The notes: generated by a model from the sequence alone, not told the origin. Shown: positions 1 to 9,715, numbered from the stretch's first letter. The stretch is 64,000 nucleotides of DNA from JAICKM01 sp038228295 (GCA_038228295.1 JBBRPH010000014.1:26439-90438), one strand, 5' to 3'. A program made the numbers and translations.

Positions 1-30
1 CCCAGTATCCGTGAAAAAGGAGGCGACCCT

Positions 31-357
31 ATGGCAACCATCAGCCGCGCTAACCCCTATGTCACCCTGATCAATGTGTTCACCGCCGCGCCGGAGCGAC
101 AACAGGAATTGATTGACCTGCCGGCGGAAGCGACGACCAGCGTGATACGGCGGCAACCGGGCTATCACTCGGCCAATCTGCATCGCGGGCTGGACGGCAC
201 CCACGTCGTCAACTATGCCCAGTGGCGCAGCCGGGCCGACTTTGAGGCCATGTTACGCGCTCCGCTGGCCCAGCACCATCTACAGGCGGCCGATGCTATT
301 GCTCAGGCCGCGCCGGTGCTGTACGAAGTGGCCTTCATCGACGAGGTGGAGGCGTGA
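31..357 (+). CDS. Antibiotic biosynthesis monooxygenase (ABM) domain protein
   Basis: This 108-residue protein is a single small ferredoxin-like ABM domain. It opens with a beta strand (VTLINVFTA), a helix with the QELIDL pattern follows, and it has the 'QPGYHSANLHRG' and 'VVNYAQWRS' segments typical of the family. ABM proteins act as small cofactor-free oxygenases or as dimeric stress-related proteins; the substrate cannot be told from sequence. The ATG follows a strong AAGGAGG at 17-23. The stop overlaps the GTG of the next gene (GTGA), so the two are translationally coupled, which hints at a shared role with DNA alkylation repair. Family assignment is firm, function open. Confidence 0.85.
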   Translation: MATISRANPYVTLINVFTAAPERQQELIDLPAEATTSVIRRQPGYHSANLHRGLDGTHVVNYAQWRSRADFEAMLRAPLAQHHLQAADAIAQAAPVLYEVAFIDEVEA

Positions 358-1283
358 CGGCCGCAAGCGCCGTAGCAACGGCGCAACACCAAGTCAGCGG
401 CCGGCTAACCGCCACCCCGCCGTTCAGCTTCGCCCAATCGCTCACGTTTCTCGGCGGCTTCACGCCCACGCAGGGCGAGCAGGTATTGCACGCGGAGGGC
501 GTGACCAAAGCGCTGTCGCTCGGCGGCCAGGCGGTCGTCTTCCGGCTGCAACCCGCCGGCCCCAATACGACACCAACCCTGGCCTACACGCTCTGGTCGG
601 CTGCGCCCCTCAGCGCGGCCGATCAGGCGGTGGTGGCTGCGCGCATCGCCTTCTTTCTGAGCCTGGACGACGATTTGCGCCCGTTCTATGCCGTCGGTGA
701 AGCCGATGCGGTGTTCGCGCCGATCCTGCGGCAACTCTACGGCCTGCATCAGGTCAAGTTCCTGACGCCGTTCGAGAACGCCTGCTGGGCGGTGCTGACC
801 CAGCGCAACCGCATGGACATCGCCGCCGGCATGAAGCAGCGGCTGATCGCGCGCTATGGCCCGGCCCTGGAAGTGGACGGCACCCATTACGCCGCATTCC
901 CGGAGCCGGGGGTGCTGGCGACCGCTGCGCCCGGCGATCTGGCGGTGCTGGTCGGCACCGCGCGGCGGGCGGGCTACCTCCAGGCGGTGGCCGAGGCGTT
1001 CAGTGGGGTGGATGAGGGCTGGTTACGCGACGGACCGTATGATGAGGTGAACGCCTGGCTGCAAGGAGTGCGCGGCTTGGGGCCGTGGTCGGCGGCGTTT
1101 GTCATGGTGCGCGGCCTGGGCCACATGGATCGCCTGCCGCCCGGCGAAGGTCGGCACGATGCCGCCATCGCGCGCTACTACGGCAACGGCCACGAGCCCA
1201 GCCCCGACCACCTGCGCCGGATCACGGAGCCGTATGGTCCCTGGATCGGCTACTGGGCCTACTATTTGCGTGCGGCGGGCTAA
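354..1283 (+). CDS. DNA-3-methyladenine glycosylase II-like (AlkA/HhH-GPD)
   Basis: 309 residues. The C-terminal half carries the HhH-GPD fold: LTPFENACWAVLTQRN, then the helix-hairpin-helix GVRGLGPWSA, then an Asp in the RHDAAIARYYG segment at the usual position of the catalytic aspartate. The N-terminal ~110 residues resemble the AlkA TBP-like domain. The enzyme would excise alkylated purines in base excision repair. It starts at a GTG overlapping the previous stop by 4 nt. AlkA normally has an Asp-Asp pair here and only one Asp is visible, so substrate range is uncertain. No C-terminal Fe-S cysteines are present, which separates it from endonuclease III. Confidence 0.85.
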   Translation: MTAASAVATAQHQVSGRLTATPPFSFAQSLTFLGGFTPTQGEQVLHAEGVTKALSLGGQAVVFRLQPAGPNTTPTLAYTLWSAAPLSAADQAVVAARIAFFLSLDDDLRPFYAVGEADAVFAPILRQLYGLHQVKFLTPFENACWAVLTQRNRMDIAAGMKQRLIARYGPALEVDGTHYAAFPEPGVLATAAPGDLAVLVGTARRAGYLQAVAEAFSGVDEGWLRDGPYDEVNAWLQGVRGLGPWSAAFVMVRGLGHMDRLPPGEGRHDAAIARYYGNGHEPSPDHLRRITEPYGPWIGYWAYYLRAAG

Positions 1284-1454
1284 GGGCGGCGCGGCCGACT
1301 GCACCGGCGGGCGATGGAGGTGCCGCCAATGCAACCCGGCCCGGCAATCGTGTCGATTCTCGCCCCCACCGTTCGTCGTATAGGTAGATGCGGAATGAGA
1401 GCCGCGTCGGCAGGTAGACGAGGGTATACTACAGACGAAGGAGAATCAGATCCC

Positions 1455-1790
1455 ATGAAATATGTCATGTTCCTGGTCGGCGATGAGATGGGCGATATGA
1501 GCGACCCGGCGGTGGCCCAGATGTATGGGGCCGTCGGCCAATGGTGGGGCGAACACACCCAGGCGGGGCACATCGTAGGCGGTCACCAGTTGCAGCCGGC
1601 GCGCACCGCGACCACAGTGCATCGCGACCACGGCAAGACGGTCGTCACCGACGGGCCGTACATGGAGGCCAAAGAGGCCATCGGCGGCTACGGCATCCTG
1701 GAAGTACCCGACCTAGATGCCGCCATTGCCCTGGCCGCTACTTGGCCGCCGGGCACAAAAGTGGAAATCCGCCCCATTATCGAGATGTAG
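1455..1790 (+). CDS. YCII-related (DGPF-type) protein
   Basis: 111-residue protein with the YCII/DGPF signature: KYVMFLVGDE at the N-terminus, 'VVTDGPYMEAKEAIGGYGILEV' style centre (here TDGPYMEAKEAIGGYG), and a C-terminal 'EIRPIIEM' strand. The ATG has AAGGAG at 1438-1443. It ends 2 nt before an ECF sigma factor. Coupling of DGPF proteins with ECF42 sigma factors is a known conserved arrangement, so it is probably the partner or target of that regulator. No enzymatic activity can be inferred. A TATACT hexamer at 1425-1430 is a possible -10 element but has no convincing -35. Confidence 0.87.
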   Translation: MKYVMFLVGDEMGDMSDPAVAQMYGAVGQWWGEHTQAGHIVGGHQLQPARTATTVHRDHGKTVVTDGPYMEAKEAIGGYGILEVPDLDAAIALAATWPPGTKVEIRPIIEM

Positions 1791-1792
1791 CG

Positions 1793-3004
1793 GTGGAAAC
1801 GAGCCGGTCCGCCACCGATGCGGCCATCGCCCAGGTGTTCCGCGAGGAGGCGGGCCGGCTCACGGCCTCCCTGGTGCGCCTGCTGGGCGACTTCGACCAG
1901 GCCGAAGACTTGGTGCAAGACGCGCTGCTGGCGGCGCTGGACCACTGGCCGCGCGAGGGCATCCCCGCACGGCCCGCCGCATGGCTCCTAACGGCGGCGC
2001 GGCACAAGGCGGTGGACCGCTGGCGGCGCGAGGCGCGCTACTGGCAAAAACTGGCGCTGCTGGAAAGTTCACCGCTGGCCGATGCCGGGCGCGAGGTGGA
2101 CGACCGCCTGCGGCTGATCTTCACCTGTTGCCACCCAGCCCTAGCCCGCGAAGCACAACTGGCGCTGACCCTACGCGCGGTGGTGGGCCTGACCACCGCC
2201 GAGATCGCCCGCGCGTTCCTCACCAGCGAAGCGACCATCGCCCAGCGCATTGTGCGCGCCAAACGCAAAATCGTGGTCGCCGCGATCCCCTACCGCGTGC
2301 CCGCCGACGCCGACCTGCACGCACGGCTCGACGACGTGCTGACGGTGCTCTACCTGCTGTTTAACGAGGGCTACCTGGCGACGGGCGGGGAGACAGGGGT
2401 GCGACGCGATTTGGCCGCCGATGCCGCGTGGCTGGCGGGGCTGCTGGTGCGCCTGTTGCCCGGCGAACCGGAGGCGCTGGGGTTGCTGGCGCTGATGCAG
2501 TTGCATCAAGCGCGGGCGGCGGCGCGTTTTGATGCGGCGGGCAACTTGGTGCTATTGTGCGACCAGGATCGCGGGCGCTGGGATCAGGCGGCGATTAAGG
2601 CGGCGGGGAGGCTGGTAGTCGCGGCGTTACAACAGCGGCGGCCCGGCCCCTATCAGATCCAGGCCGCCATCGCCGCCTGCCACGCCGAAGCGCCTACCTG
2701 GGCGGCCACCGACTGGCCGCAAATTTGTTTGCTTTACGGGCAACTGGTGCGGCTGGACCCGTCGCCGGTGGTGCGGCTCAATTGCGCGATAGCCTGGCGC
2801 TACCTGGCCGGGCCGGCCGCCGCCCTGGCCGTGATTGACACCCTGGCGGCTGACTTGGCGCGCTATCACCTCTACCACGCCACCCGCGCAGACTTGCTGC
2901 GGGCGCTGGACCGCCCCGACGAAGCCCGCGCCGCCGATGTCCAAGCGCTGGCCCTGACCACCAACCCCGCCGAGCGGGCGTTGCTGGCGGCGCGCGTGTT
3001 CTAA
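1793..3004 (+). CDS. RNA polymerase ECF sigma factor, ECF42 type (DUF6596/TPR tail)
   Basis: 403 residues. Region sigma2 (about 10-80: VFREEAGRLTASLVRLLG, DQAEDLVQDALLAAL, WLLTAARHKAVDRWRRE) and sigma4 (about 115-170: LTLRAVVGLTTAEIARAF, EATIAQRIVRAKRKI) are followed by a 220-residue helical tail with TPR-like repeats (LYLLFNEGYLA, LLALMQLHQAR, LNCAIAW, YHATRADLLRAL). That tail defines ECF42 factors and is reported to be needed for activity. The GTG at 1793 is chosen because it lies 2 nt after the YCII stop and starts the conserved domain; an upstream in-frame extension would read through the YCII gene. No anti-sigma factor is adjacent, in keeping with the group. Confidence 0.9.
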   Translation: METSRSATDAAIAQVFREEAGRLTASLVRLLGDFDQAEDLVQDALLAALDHWPREGIPARPAAWLLTAARHKAVDRWRREARYWQKLALLESSPLADAGREVDDRLRLIFTCCHPALAREAQLALTLRAVVGLTTAEIARAFLTSEATIAQRIVRAKRKIVVAAIPYRVPADADLHARLDDVLTVLYLLFNEGYLATGGETGVRRDLAADAAWLAGLLVRLLPGEPEALGLLALMQLHQARAAARFDAAGNLVLLCDQDRGRWDQAAIKAAGRLVVAALQQRRPGPYQIQAAIAACHAEAPTWAATDWPQICLLYGQLVRLDPSPVVRLNCAIAWRYLAGPAAALAVIDTLAADLARYHLYHATRADLLRALDRPDEARAADVQALALTTNPAERALLAARVF

Positions 3005-3021
3005 AGGGGCCGGCCCGCCAC

Positions 3022-3216
3022 TTACGCGCCCGGACGCGGGCGCATGAAGCCGAGATAGGCCAGGAAACCGCCCGCCACCACGCAGACGAAGCCGGCCAGC
3101 GCCCAAAACGCCTGCCCGGTCATAAAGCTGCCGGGGATATAACCCAGCCCCTGCCCGATCCACACCAAGCCCAGTAAGATGAGGATCACGGCCCCAATTC
3201 GCATCGCCGGCAACAT
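3022..3216 (-). CDS. Small two-helix membrane protein
   Basis: 64 residues with two hydrophobic segments (IGAVILILLGLVWIGQGLG and AFWALAGFVCVVAGGFLAYLG) joined by a short loop containing GSFMTG. It resembles small uncharacterised membrane proteins of actinobacteria and Chloroflexota. The ATG has GGAG 9 nt upstream. It lies 11 nt downstream of tatC on the same strand and is the last gene of the operon. No function is assigned. Confidence 0.7.
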   Translation of the reverse strand: MLPAMRIGAVILILLGLVWIGQGLGYIPGSFMTGQAFWALAGFVCVVAGGFLAYLGFMRPRPGA

Positions 3217-3227
3217 CGCTATGTCTC

Positions 3228-3986
3228 CTACGCAAAGCGCGCAAACAGCACGCCCAGTTCATACAATAAATAAATCGGCACTGCCACAATCGTCTGGTTG
3301 ATCGGATCGGGCGTGGGTGTGATGACAGCGGCGACAATAAAGGCGATCACGATCATATAGCGCCGGATGCTTGCCATGCGCTTATAGCCGACCAAGCCGA
3401 GCTTCGCCAGCAGAAACATCACCGGCGGCAACTCAAACGTCACGCCTACTGCCAGCAGGAACGTGGTGACAAAGCCGATATATTCGCCAATTGGTTGGAT
3501 ACTCTTGATGTCGGCGCTACCGAAAGTATAAAGGAACCCCAACGCACTAGGCAACACCAACGTATAGCAAAACGCGACGCCGGCCAGGAAAAACAGCGTG
3601 ACCAGCGGGATGCTGAGAATGGTCCAGCGGCGCTCGTTGCGGGTGAGGCCGGGGGCCAGGAAGCGGAACAACTGGTACACGATCAGCGGCATCGCCAGGA
3701 TCAGGCCGAACGTCAGCGCCACCTGAAAATAGGTAGCGAACTTTTCGGTCGGCGAGAAGGCCGCCACCGAGACCGTCGAGGGCACCAGCCGGATAAACAG
3801 GGTGATCAGGCGATCCACAAACACAAAGCTAATCGCCGTGGTCAGCACCACGCCCAGCACCGTCTTGATCAGGCGGTCGCGCAGTTCGCGCAGGTGTTCG
3901 ACCAGGGCCATGCGCGCTTCCGCGTCCATGGGGGCGCGCGGCGGCCGGGGTTGGCGCGGCGGGCGCGGTTGAGAACGATTTAGCAT
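3228..3986 (-). CDS. tatC: Sec-independent (Tat) translocase subunit TatC
   Basis: 252 residues, normal TatC length, with six predicted membrane helices. Family marks are the cytoplasmic N-terminal VEHLRELRDRLIK, the Glu-containing 'FRFLAPGLTRNERRW' loop, the 'GVTFELPPVMFLLAKLGLV' helix and the terminal 'AAVITPTPDPINQTIVAVPIYLLYELG'. It is the receptor for twin-arginine signal peptides in the cytoplasmic membrane. A proline/arginine-rich 20-residue head (RPPRQPRPPRAP) precedes the domain, and a Met at residue 20 could be the true start. No tatA is in the window. It follows the ACP gene after a 64-nt gap that holds a hairpin. Confidence 0.95.
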   Translation of the reverse strand: MLNRSQPRPPRQPRPPRAPMDAEARMALVEHLRELRDRLIKTVLGVVLTTAISFVFVDRLITLFIRLVPSTVSVAAFSPTEKFATYFQVALTFGLILAMPLIVYQLFRFLAPGLTRNERRWTILSIPLVTLFFLAGVAFCYTLVLPSALGFLYTFGSADIKSIQPIGEYIGFVTTFLLAVGVTFELPPVMFLLAKLGLVGYKRMASIRRYMIVIAFIVAAVITPTPDPINQTIVAVPIYLLYELGVLFARFA

Positions 3987-4008
3987 AGCTCACACATAAA
4001 AGGGGGCA

Positions 4009-4028
4009 TGATCGGCACCCGCCGATCA
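4009..4028 (-). terminator. Hairpin between acyl carrier protein and tatC genes
   Basis: A perfect 8-bp stem (TGATCGGC/GCCGATCA) has a 4-nt loop. Read on the minus strand it is followed by TGCCCCCTTTT. It could be a weak intrinsic terminator or attenuator separating the fatty-acid genes from tatC. The U-run is short and not directly next to the stem, so termination may be partial. Confidence 0.45.
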
Positions 4029-4050
4029 CGCACCCCTGAAGCCGGGCGGC

Positions 4051-4491
4051 TTACGCCGGGGCGGCACTTTGATTCAGATAGCTGTGGATATAGCCGTTGA
4101 TACGATCCACCGCTTCGTTGACGTTGCTAATGTTCGCGTCTTCGTCGGCAATCTTCAGGCCACCGAACGGCTCGAAGGTATCTTCGATGCTCATCAGCAG
4201 CTCAACCATATCCAACGAGTCGGCCCCCAGGTCCGTGAACGTCGCGGTCGGCGTGACCTTTGCCGCGTCCACCTTCAGCAAATCCACCACCATGTTGTTG
4301 AGGAGTACCTCGACCAACCCGCGCGTATCCTTGCCTTGCAGTGTACTGTCGGCCACATCGTATTTCTGCGTAGCGATGCCACGCAGCACCGCTTGGGCCA
4401 ACTGATCATCGGTCATGTCTTGCGTTTTGGCCGCATCCAGCCCGTAATCACGGGTCGCGACTTCGCGCAAATGCTCAGTTACTGCACTCAT
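4051..4491 (-). CDS. Acyl carrier protein with an extra N-terminal ~60-residue segment
   Basis: 146 residues against about 80 for an ordinary ACP. The ACP domain occupies about 60-142, with VDAAKVTPTATFTDLGADSLDMVELL; Ser92 in GADSLD is the phosphopantetheine site. Residues 1-58 form a helical extension (EHLREVATRDYGLDAAKTQD) that vaguely echoes the first part of the ACP domain (both contain LDAAKT/VDAAKV) but lacks the DSL site. The start is well supported by an excellent AAGGAGGTGA 4 nt before the ATG. It lies downstream of nusB and accC in the fatty-acid operon and probably serves FabD/FabH. The extension could be a docking or regulatory module, or a degenerate duplicate. Confidence 0.88.
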   Translation of the reverse strand: MSAVTEHLREVATRDYGLDAAKTQDMTDDQLAQAVLRGIATQKYDVADSTLQGKDTRGLVEVLLNNMVVDLLKVDAAKVTPTATFTDLGADSLDMVELLMSIEDTFEPFGGLKIADEDANISNVNEAVDRINGYIHSYLNQSAAPA

Positions 4492-4531
4492 TTTGTCACC
4501 TCCTTTCCCACAGAGGGTCGTGCCATGATTA

Positions 4532-4957
4532 TTAGTGGGAGCGCCGACTTGCCACCTGGGCCGCGACAGTCCCTAACACGCCGTTGATAAAGCGGCTGGA
4601 GCTATCGCTGCCAAACCGCTTGCCCAGTTCCACGGCCTCGTTGATCGCGGCTTTGAGCGGAACTTCGGTGTCGAATAACACTTCCTGGATCGCCAGGCGT
4701 AGGATATTTTTGTCTACCTTCGCCATCTGGTCCATCGGCCAGTTGGGGGCGGCAGCGGCGATAATCTCGTCCAGTTCGGCCGTATGGGCCGCGACGCCGC
4801 GCACCAGCGCCTGGGCGAACTCCACCCCTTCGGGGGGCACGGCGTTCTCGGCCAGATGGCGCGCCAGCACTTCATGGGCGGGGTGGCCGGTCGTATCCAC
4901 CTCGAACAGCGTTTGCAGCGCCACAATACGCGCCACCCGGCGCACGCTGGTCGCCAT
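4532..4957 (-). CDS. nusB: Transcription antitermination factor NusB
   Basis: 141 residues, all-helical NusB fold: SVRRVARIVALQTLFEVD at the start, 'VDKNILRLAIQEVLF' in the middle and the C-terminal 'AINEAVELGKRFGSDSSSRFINGVLG' signature. NusB binds boxA RNA with NusE (S10) during rRNA antitermination. Its ATG directly follows the accC stop with no gap, implying coupled translation. Its placement inside a fatty-acid gene cluster is unusual but uninterrupted. Confidence 0.96.
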   Translation of the reverse strand: MATSVRRVARIVALQTLFEVDTTGHPAHEVLARHLAENAVPPEGVEFAQALVRGVAAHTAELDEIIAAAAPNWPMDQMAKVDKNILRLAIQEVLFDTEVPLKAAINEAVELGKRFGSDSSSRFINGVLGTVAAQVASRRSH

Positions 4958-6391
<1,434 letters not shown>

Positions 6392-6403
6392 AGCCCTCTG
6401 TTG

Positions 6404-6424
6404 CGTGAAATGTGAAACGTGACC
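6404..6424. repeat. Heptamer array (3 units) upstream of accC
   Basis: Three consecutive 7-mers (CGTGAAA, TGTGAAA, CGTGACC) lie 13 nt upstream of the accC ATG. This is one of a set of intergenic arrays in the window with the same period but different unit sequences. Confidence 0.6.
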
Positions 6425-6565
6425 AAAGTATTAGCTGGATAGCTCAAAGGAGTAGCCCCGCACGTCGTAACGGCTCCACAAGTGGAAGGTCCGCCGTATC
6501 CGCCCACCGAATACACTGTTCAGGATTGATCGCTATCGGGGGAGCCAGCCCCCTCCTACGGGTAG

Positions 6566-6871
6566 CTAGCACGGTTCCCGCTGCACGGCATCGATCTTGT
6601 GCTGGGCCGAGGTGGGCTTGTCGCGGCGCTCGTCTATTTTGAGCGCGGTGCCGACGCGCTGGGCTCCGGCGGCGAAAATGGCTTCGTTCATGGCTTCGAC
6701 GGCGGCTAGGACGGCGGCGCGTTCGCCTTCCAGCACGGTGCCCATCGCGCCGATCTGGTAGGTCACGGCGGGGTGCTGGTCGAGCACGGCGAGGCCGGCG
6801 CGCACATAGGCGCTGACGCTGGGCGTGGCGGTGCCGATGGGCGAGAATTGGACTTCGGCGATCACTCTCAC
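6566..6871 (-). CDS. MTH1187/UPF0045 family (thiamine-binding-like) protein
   Basis: 101 residues, a small alpha-beta protein with 'VIAEVQFSPIGTATPSVSAYV', 'YQIGAMGTVLEGE' and 'GAQRVGTALKIDERRDKP', the hallmarks of the MTH1187/YkoF-related family. Members bind thiamine or related small molecules. It starts with a GTG overlapping the fabD stop (GTGA), with GGAGG upstream, and sits between fabD and accC. The link to fatty-acid synthesis is unknown and may be positional only. About 175 nt without a recognisable gene separate it from accC. Confidence 0.83.
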   Translation of the reverse strand: MRVIAEVQFSPIGTATPSVSAYVRAGLAVLDQHPAVTYQIGAMGTVLEGERAAVLAAVEAMNEAIFAAGAQRVGTALKIDERRDKPTSAQHKIDAVQREPC

Positions 6872-7782
6872 AGGTGGGCCTCCGAGTTTTCGACCGTGGC
6901 GGTCGGGGCAATGCGTTTGATCAGCCCAGCCAGCACCTGGCCCGCGCCGATCTCCCAGAAGATCGTCACCCCGGCGGCGGTCATGGCTTCAACCGACTCG
7001 ACCCAGCGCACGGGCGAATAGAGTTGCTCCACCAGCAATTGGCGGATTTCGGCGGGATCTAGCGTGGGGCGGGCGGTGACGTTGGGCACCAACGGCGCGA
7101 CAAGGGCCGCCAGCGGCACATCGCGCAATAGGGCCGCCATCTGCACGGCGGCAGGGTGCATCAGGCGCGAGTGCGAGGCGATGCTGACGGCCAGCGGCAC
7201 CACGCGCCGCGCGCCGCGCTCTTTCGCCAGCGTGCCGGCGCGCTCGATGCCGGCGCGTGTACCGCTGATCACTATTTGGCCCGGCGCGTTAAAGTTCGCC
7301 AAATCCACGTCGCTTTCGGCGCAGACGGCAGCTAGTACAGTCTCGTCGGCCCCGATAATCGCCGCCATGCTGCTGCCGTCGGGGGTCGCGTCGCCGGCCG
7401 CCTGCATCGCCTCGCCACGGGCGCGCACCAGACGCACCGCTTGGCTCAGGTCGAGCGCCTCGCCGGCGACCAGCGCGCTGTACTCGCCGAGGCTATGCCC
7501 GGCCAAGAACTGGGGATGGGGCAAGGCCACGCCGCGCTCACGCAGGCTCACGAGGTGGGCGATACTGGTGACGAGCAGGGCCGGCTGGGCGTTAACGGTG
7601 CGATCCAGGTCGGCTTGCGGCCCCGCGAAGCAGAGGCGGGAGAGGGCAAAACCCAGCGCCGCGTCGGCTTCTTCGTACACCCGACGGGCGGCGGTTTCCG
7701 ACTGATAGAGCGCCTGACCCATGCCGACCGTTTGTGATCCCTGGCCGGGGAAGACCCAAGCGACTCCGCTCAAGCGTTCCAC
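6868..7782 (-). CDS. fabD: Malonyl-CoA:ACP transacylase
   Basis: 304 residues, normal FabD length. The oxyanion loop FPGQGSQ is at 11-17, and the nucleophile elbow GHSLGEY places the catalytic Ser at 97. The downstream 'VSIASHSRLM' contains the catalytic His. FabD transfers malonyl from CoA to ACP, feeding FabH. Its start overlaps the fabH 3' end by 13 nt and its stop overlaps the next gene by 4 nt, so it is clearly cotranslated. Confidence 0.96.
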   Translation of the reverse strand: MERLSGVAWVFPGQGSQTVGMGQALYQSETAARRVYEEADAALGFALSRLCFAGPQADLDRTVNAQPALLVTSIAHLVSLRERGVALPHPQFLAGHSLGEYSALVAGEALDLSQAVRLVRARGEAMQAAGDATPDGSSMAAIIGADETVLAAVCAESDVDLANFNAPGQIVISGTRAGIERAGTLAKERGARRVVPLAVSIASHSRLMHPAAVQMAALLRDVPLAALVAPLVPNVTARPTLDPAEIRQLLVEQLYSPVRWVESVEAMTAAGVTIFWEIGAGQVLAGLIKRIAPTATVENSEAHL

Positions 7783-8765
7783 CCCCAGCGCACCACCGTG
7801 GCCCCGCTGGTAAGGCCGGAGCCGAAGCCGACAAACACGAGGTTATCGCCGGGGCGCAGGCGGCCACTGTTCGCCACCTCGCACAGGGCAATCGGGATGC
7901 TGGCCGCCGAGGTGTTACCCATGCGGTCTACATTGACGAAGATGCGCTCCATGGGGAAGTTCAGCCGCTTGGCAACCGCGTCAATGATGCGCGTGTTGGC
8001 CTGGTGGGGCACCACGAGATGGATGTCGTCGCGCGTCAGGCCGGCTTTCTGGATCGCGTCGGCGGCGTTTTCACTCATCGTCCGCACGGCGAATTGATAA
8101 ACCTCGCCCCCGTTCATGTGGATGAAATAATCCGACTCGGTGAGTTGCACCGGACCGCCGGGCTTGGCGCTGCCGCCGCCGGGGATCTTAATCAGGTCCG
8201 CACCCGATCCCTGCGCGCTCAGGACAAACGACAGCACGCCGGCCGGTGTATCGTTGGCTTGCAAGACCACCGCGCCCGCGCCGTCGCCGAACAGCACACA
8301 GGTGGTGCGGTCCTTGAAGTTGAGGAAGCGGCTGAGGGCTTCGGCCCCGATCACCAGCACGTTGCGATAGCTGCCGGTCTCGATGAACTGGCTGCCGGTG
8401 ACGAGCGCGTACATAAAGCCGGAGCAGACGGCGCCGAGGTCAAAGGCGGCGGCGTTGGTTGCGCCCAGTGCCTCTTGCACCAGGCACGCGGTTGAAGGCA
8501 ACAGATAATCGGGCGTGCAGGTGGCGACGATGATCAGATCGAGCTGGTCGGCGGCGAGATCGGCCTGGGCCAGCGCCTGACGACCGGCGTGTGTGGCGAG
8601 CGTGGCACACGTTTCGTCGTCGGCTAAGAAGTGGCGCTGGCTGATGCCGGTACGAGAGCGGACCCACTCATCAGAAGTATCCACAAAGGTCGCCAACTCA
8701 GCGTTGGTTACCACCCGTTGGGGCGTATACATACCCCAACCGCGAATCGCGGCGTAGGTTTTCAC
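7770..8765 (-). CDS. fabH: 3-oxoacyl-ACP synthase III (KAS III)
   Basis: 331 residues from a GTG preceded by AGGAG at a 7-nt spacing. A longer reading frame extends upstream, but that part has no homology-like features and would run into the intergenic region, so it is discarded. The catalytic triad is visible: Cys114 in DLGAVCSGFMYAL, His in VPHQANTRI and Asn in DRMGNTSAAS. It condenses acetyl- or branched acyl-CoA with malonyl-ACP to start chains. The classical order plsX-fabH-fabD-fabG-acpP-fabF is reduced here, with plsX, fabG and fabF absent. Confidence 0.96.
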   Translation of the reverse strand: MKTYAAIRGWGMYTPQRVVTNAELATFVDTSDEWVRSRTGISQRHFLADDETCATLATHAGRQALAQADLAADQLDLIIVATCTPDYLLPSTACLVQEALGATNAAAFDLGAVCSGFMYALVTGSQFIETGSYRNVLVIGAEALSRFLNFKDRTTCVLFGDGAGAVVLQANDTPAGVLSFVLSAQGSGADLIKIPGGGSAKPGGPVQLTESDYFIHMNGGEVYQFAVRTMSENAADAIQKAGLTRDDIHLVVPHQANTRIIDAVAKRLNFPMERIFVNVDRMGNTSAASIPIALCEVANSGRLRPGDNLVFVGFGSGLTSGATVVRWGWNA

Positions 8766-8868
8766 AGTTCTGCTCCTGAATGCGTGGGTCTGCCGCTGAC
8801 GAATGCGGGGGCCGGGGGCGGCGACCGGCCGGCTCTCGGCCCCACCGGCAGCGCCGCCACGCCCGATT

Positions 8869-9069
8869 CTACTCTTCGGTGTCCTTCGGCTGCTTAATTT
8901 CGTACACTTGCAACCCTTTGTAGGTGCCGCAGGTGGGGCAGACAAAGTGCGAGCGGTGCATGGCGTTGCAGTTCTGGCATTCCACGATGTGGACTGCTTT
9001 GAGCAGTTGGGCAGCGCGGCGCTTGCCTTGTTGCGAGCGCGAGATTCGTTGTTTTGGAACAGCTCCCAT
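8869..9069 (-). CDS. rpmF: 50S ribosomal protein L32
   Basis: 66 residues: MGAVPKQRISRSQQGKRRA followed by a zinc ribbon with two CxxC pairs (CQNC and CPTC) and the usual 'GTYKG' end. The ATG at 9069 is 12 nt after AAGGAG. A TTG four codons upstream lies directly on the Shine-Dalgarno sequence and is unlikely. It follows DUF177 and precedes fabH, the classical yceD-rpmF-fab order. Confidence 0.95.
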   Translation of the reverse strand: MGAVPKQRISRSQQGKRRAAQLLKAVHIVECQNCNAMHRSHFVCPTCGTYKGLQVYEIKQPKDTEE

Positions 9070-9127
9070 GGCGGGTATCAACTCCTTTTGCGGTAAAACA
9101 GCTAGTGTTTGTGATCAGTCAGGGCGA

Positions 9128-9715
9128 TTAGCCGTGCGCCGGCGCATCCTCGTCGTCGCCGGCAACTAGCAGGCGCGACAGCGCCGATAGGCGCGGGTCC
9201 AAGTCTTCGCTAGGGCAATCGCACGCCCCCACGTTGAGGTCGGTGCCGCAGGTGGGGCATAGCCCCCGGCAATCTTCGTTGTGCAGCGGGCGCATCGGCA
9301 AGGCGACCAGCAGCGTCTGACGCACCGGCTCGGTCAAGTCAAGGATATGGTTGTGGTCAATGTGGAAGGCATCCGCATCCGGCTCGTCGCCCGGCTCCTC
9401 TTTGACGATATGGCCGCTGACCACATCAATCGTTTGGCGAAACAGTTCGTCGAGCGGCGATTCGACCGCCGTAACGAACGGGGCGAGACAGCGGCTACAC
9501 ACGAGTTCGGCCTGCGCGGCCACGTTGCCGACCGCCCGCACCTGCCCGCGTAAGCCGGTCAGCTTGACGGTACCGTGAATATCGCGGGCGACCAACGCCG
9601 CCGGATCGCCTTCAAGGGCTTCACTCAGCAGCAGCATGGGTGTGCCGAACTCATAGCTACGCTTGCCGCCGACGCCTTCTTTCATTAATTGTGCCACATT
9701 AAATTGCATATCCAT
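9128..9715 (-). CDS. DUF177/YceD family protein (23S rRNA accumulation protein-like)
   Basis: 195 residues from the ATG at 9715, with GGGGAG upstream. It contains 'AELVCSRCLAPF', 'ILDLTEPVRQTLLVALP' and the C-terminal 'CRGLCPTCGTDLN' typical of DUF177; the four cysteines suggest a zinc site. YceD proteins are conserved next to rpmF and are implicated in 23S rRNA maturation. Upstream codons in the longer frame run through the promoter at 9762-9790 and are not coding. It is the first gene of the operon. Confidence 0.9.
   Translation of the reverse strand: MDMQFNVAQLMKEGVGGKRSYEFGTPMLLLSEALEGDPAALVARDIHGTVKLTGLRGQVRAVGNVAAQAELVCSRCLAPFVTAVESPLDELFRQTIDVVSGHIVKEEPGDEPDADAFHIDHNHILDLTEPVRQTLLVALPMRPLHNEDCRGLCPTCGTDLNVGACDCPSEDLDPRLSALSRLLVAGDDEDAPAHG

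Noticed and set aside
6444..6911. 155-codon minus frame overlapping the thiamine-binding-like gene
   Set aside because: Arg-rich shadow frame; the UPF0045 reading in the other frame has family motifs and a coupled GTG start.
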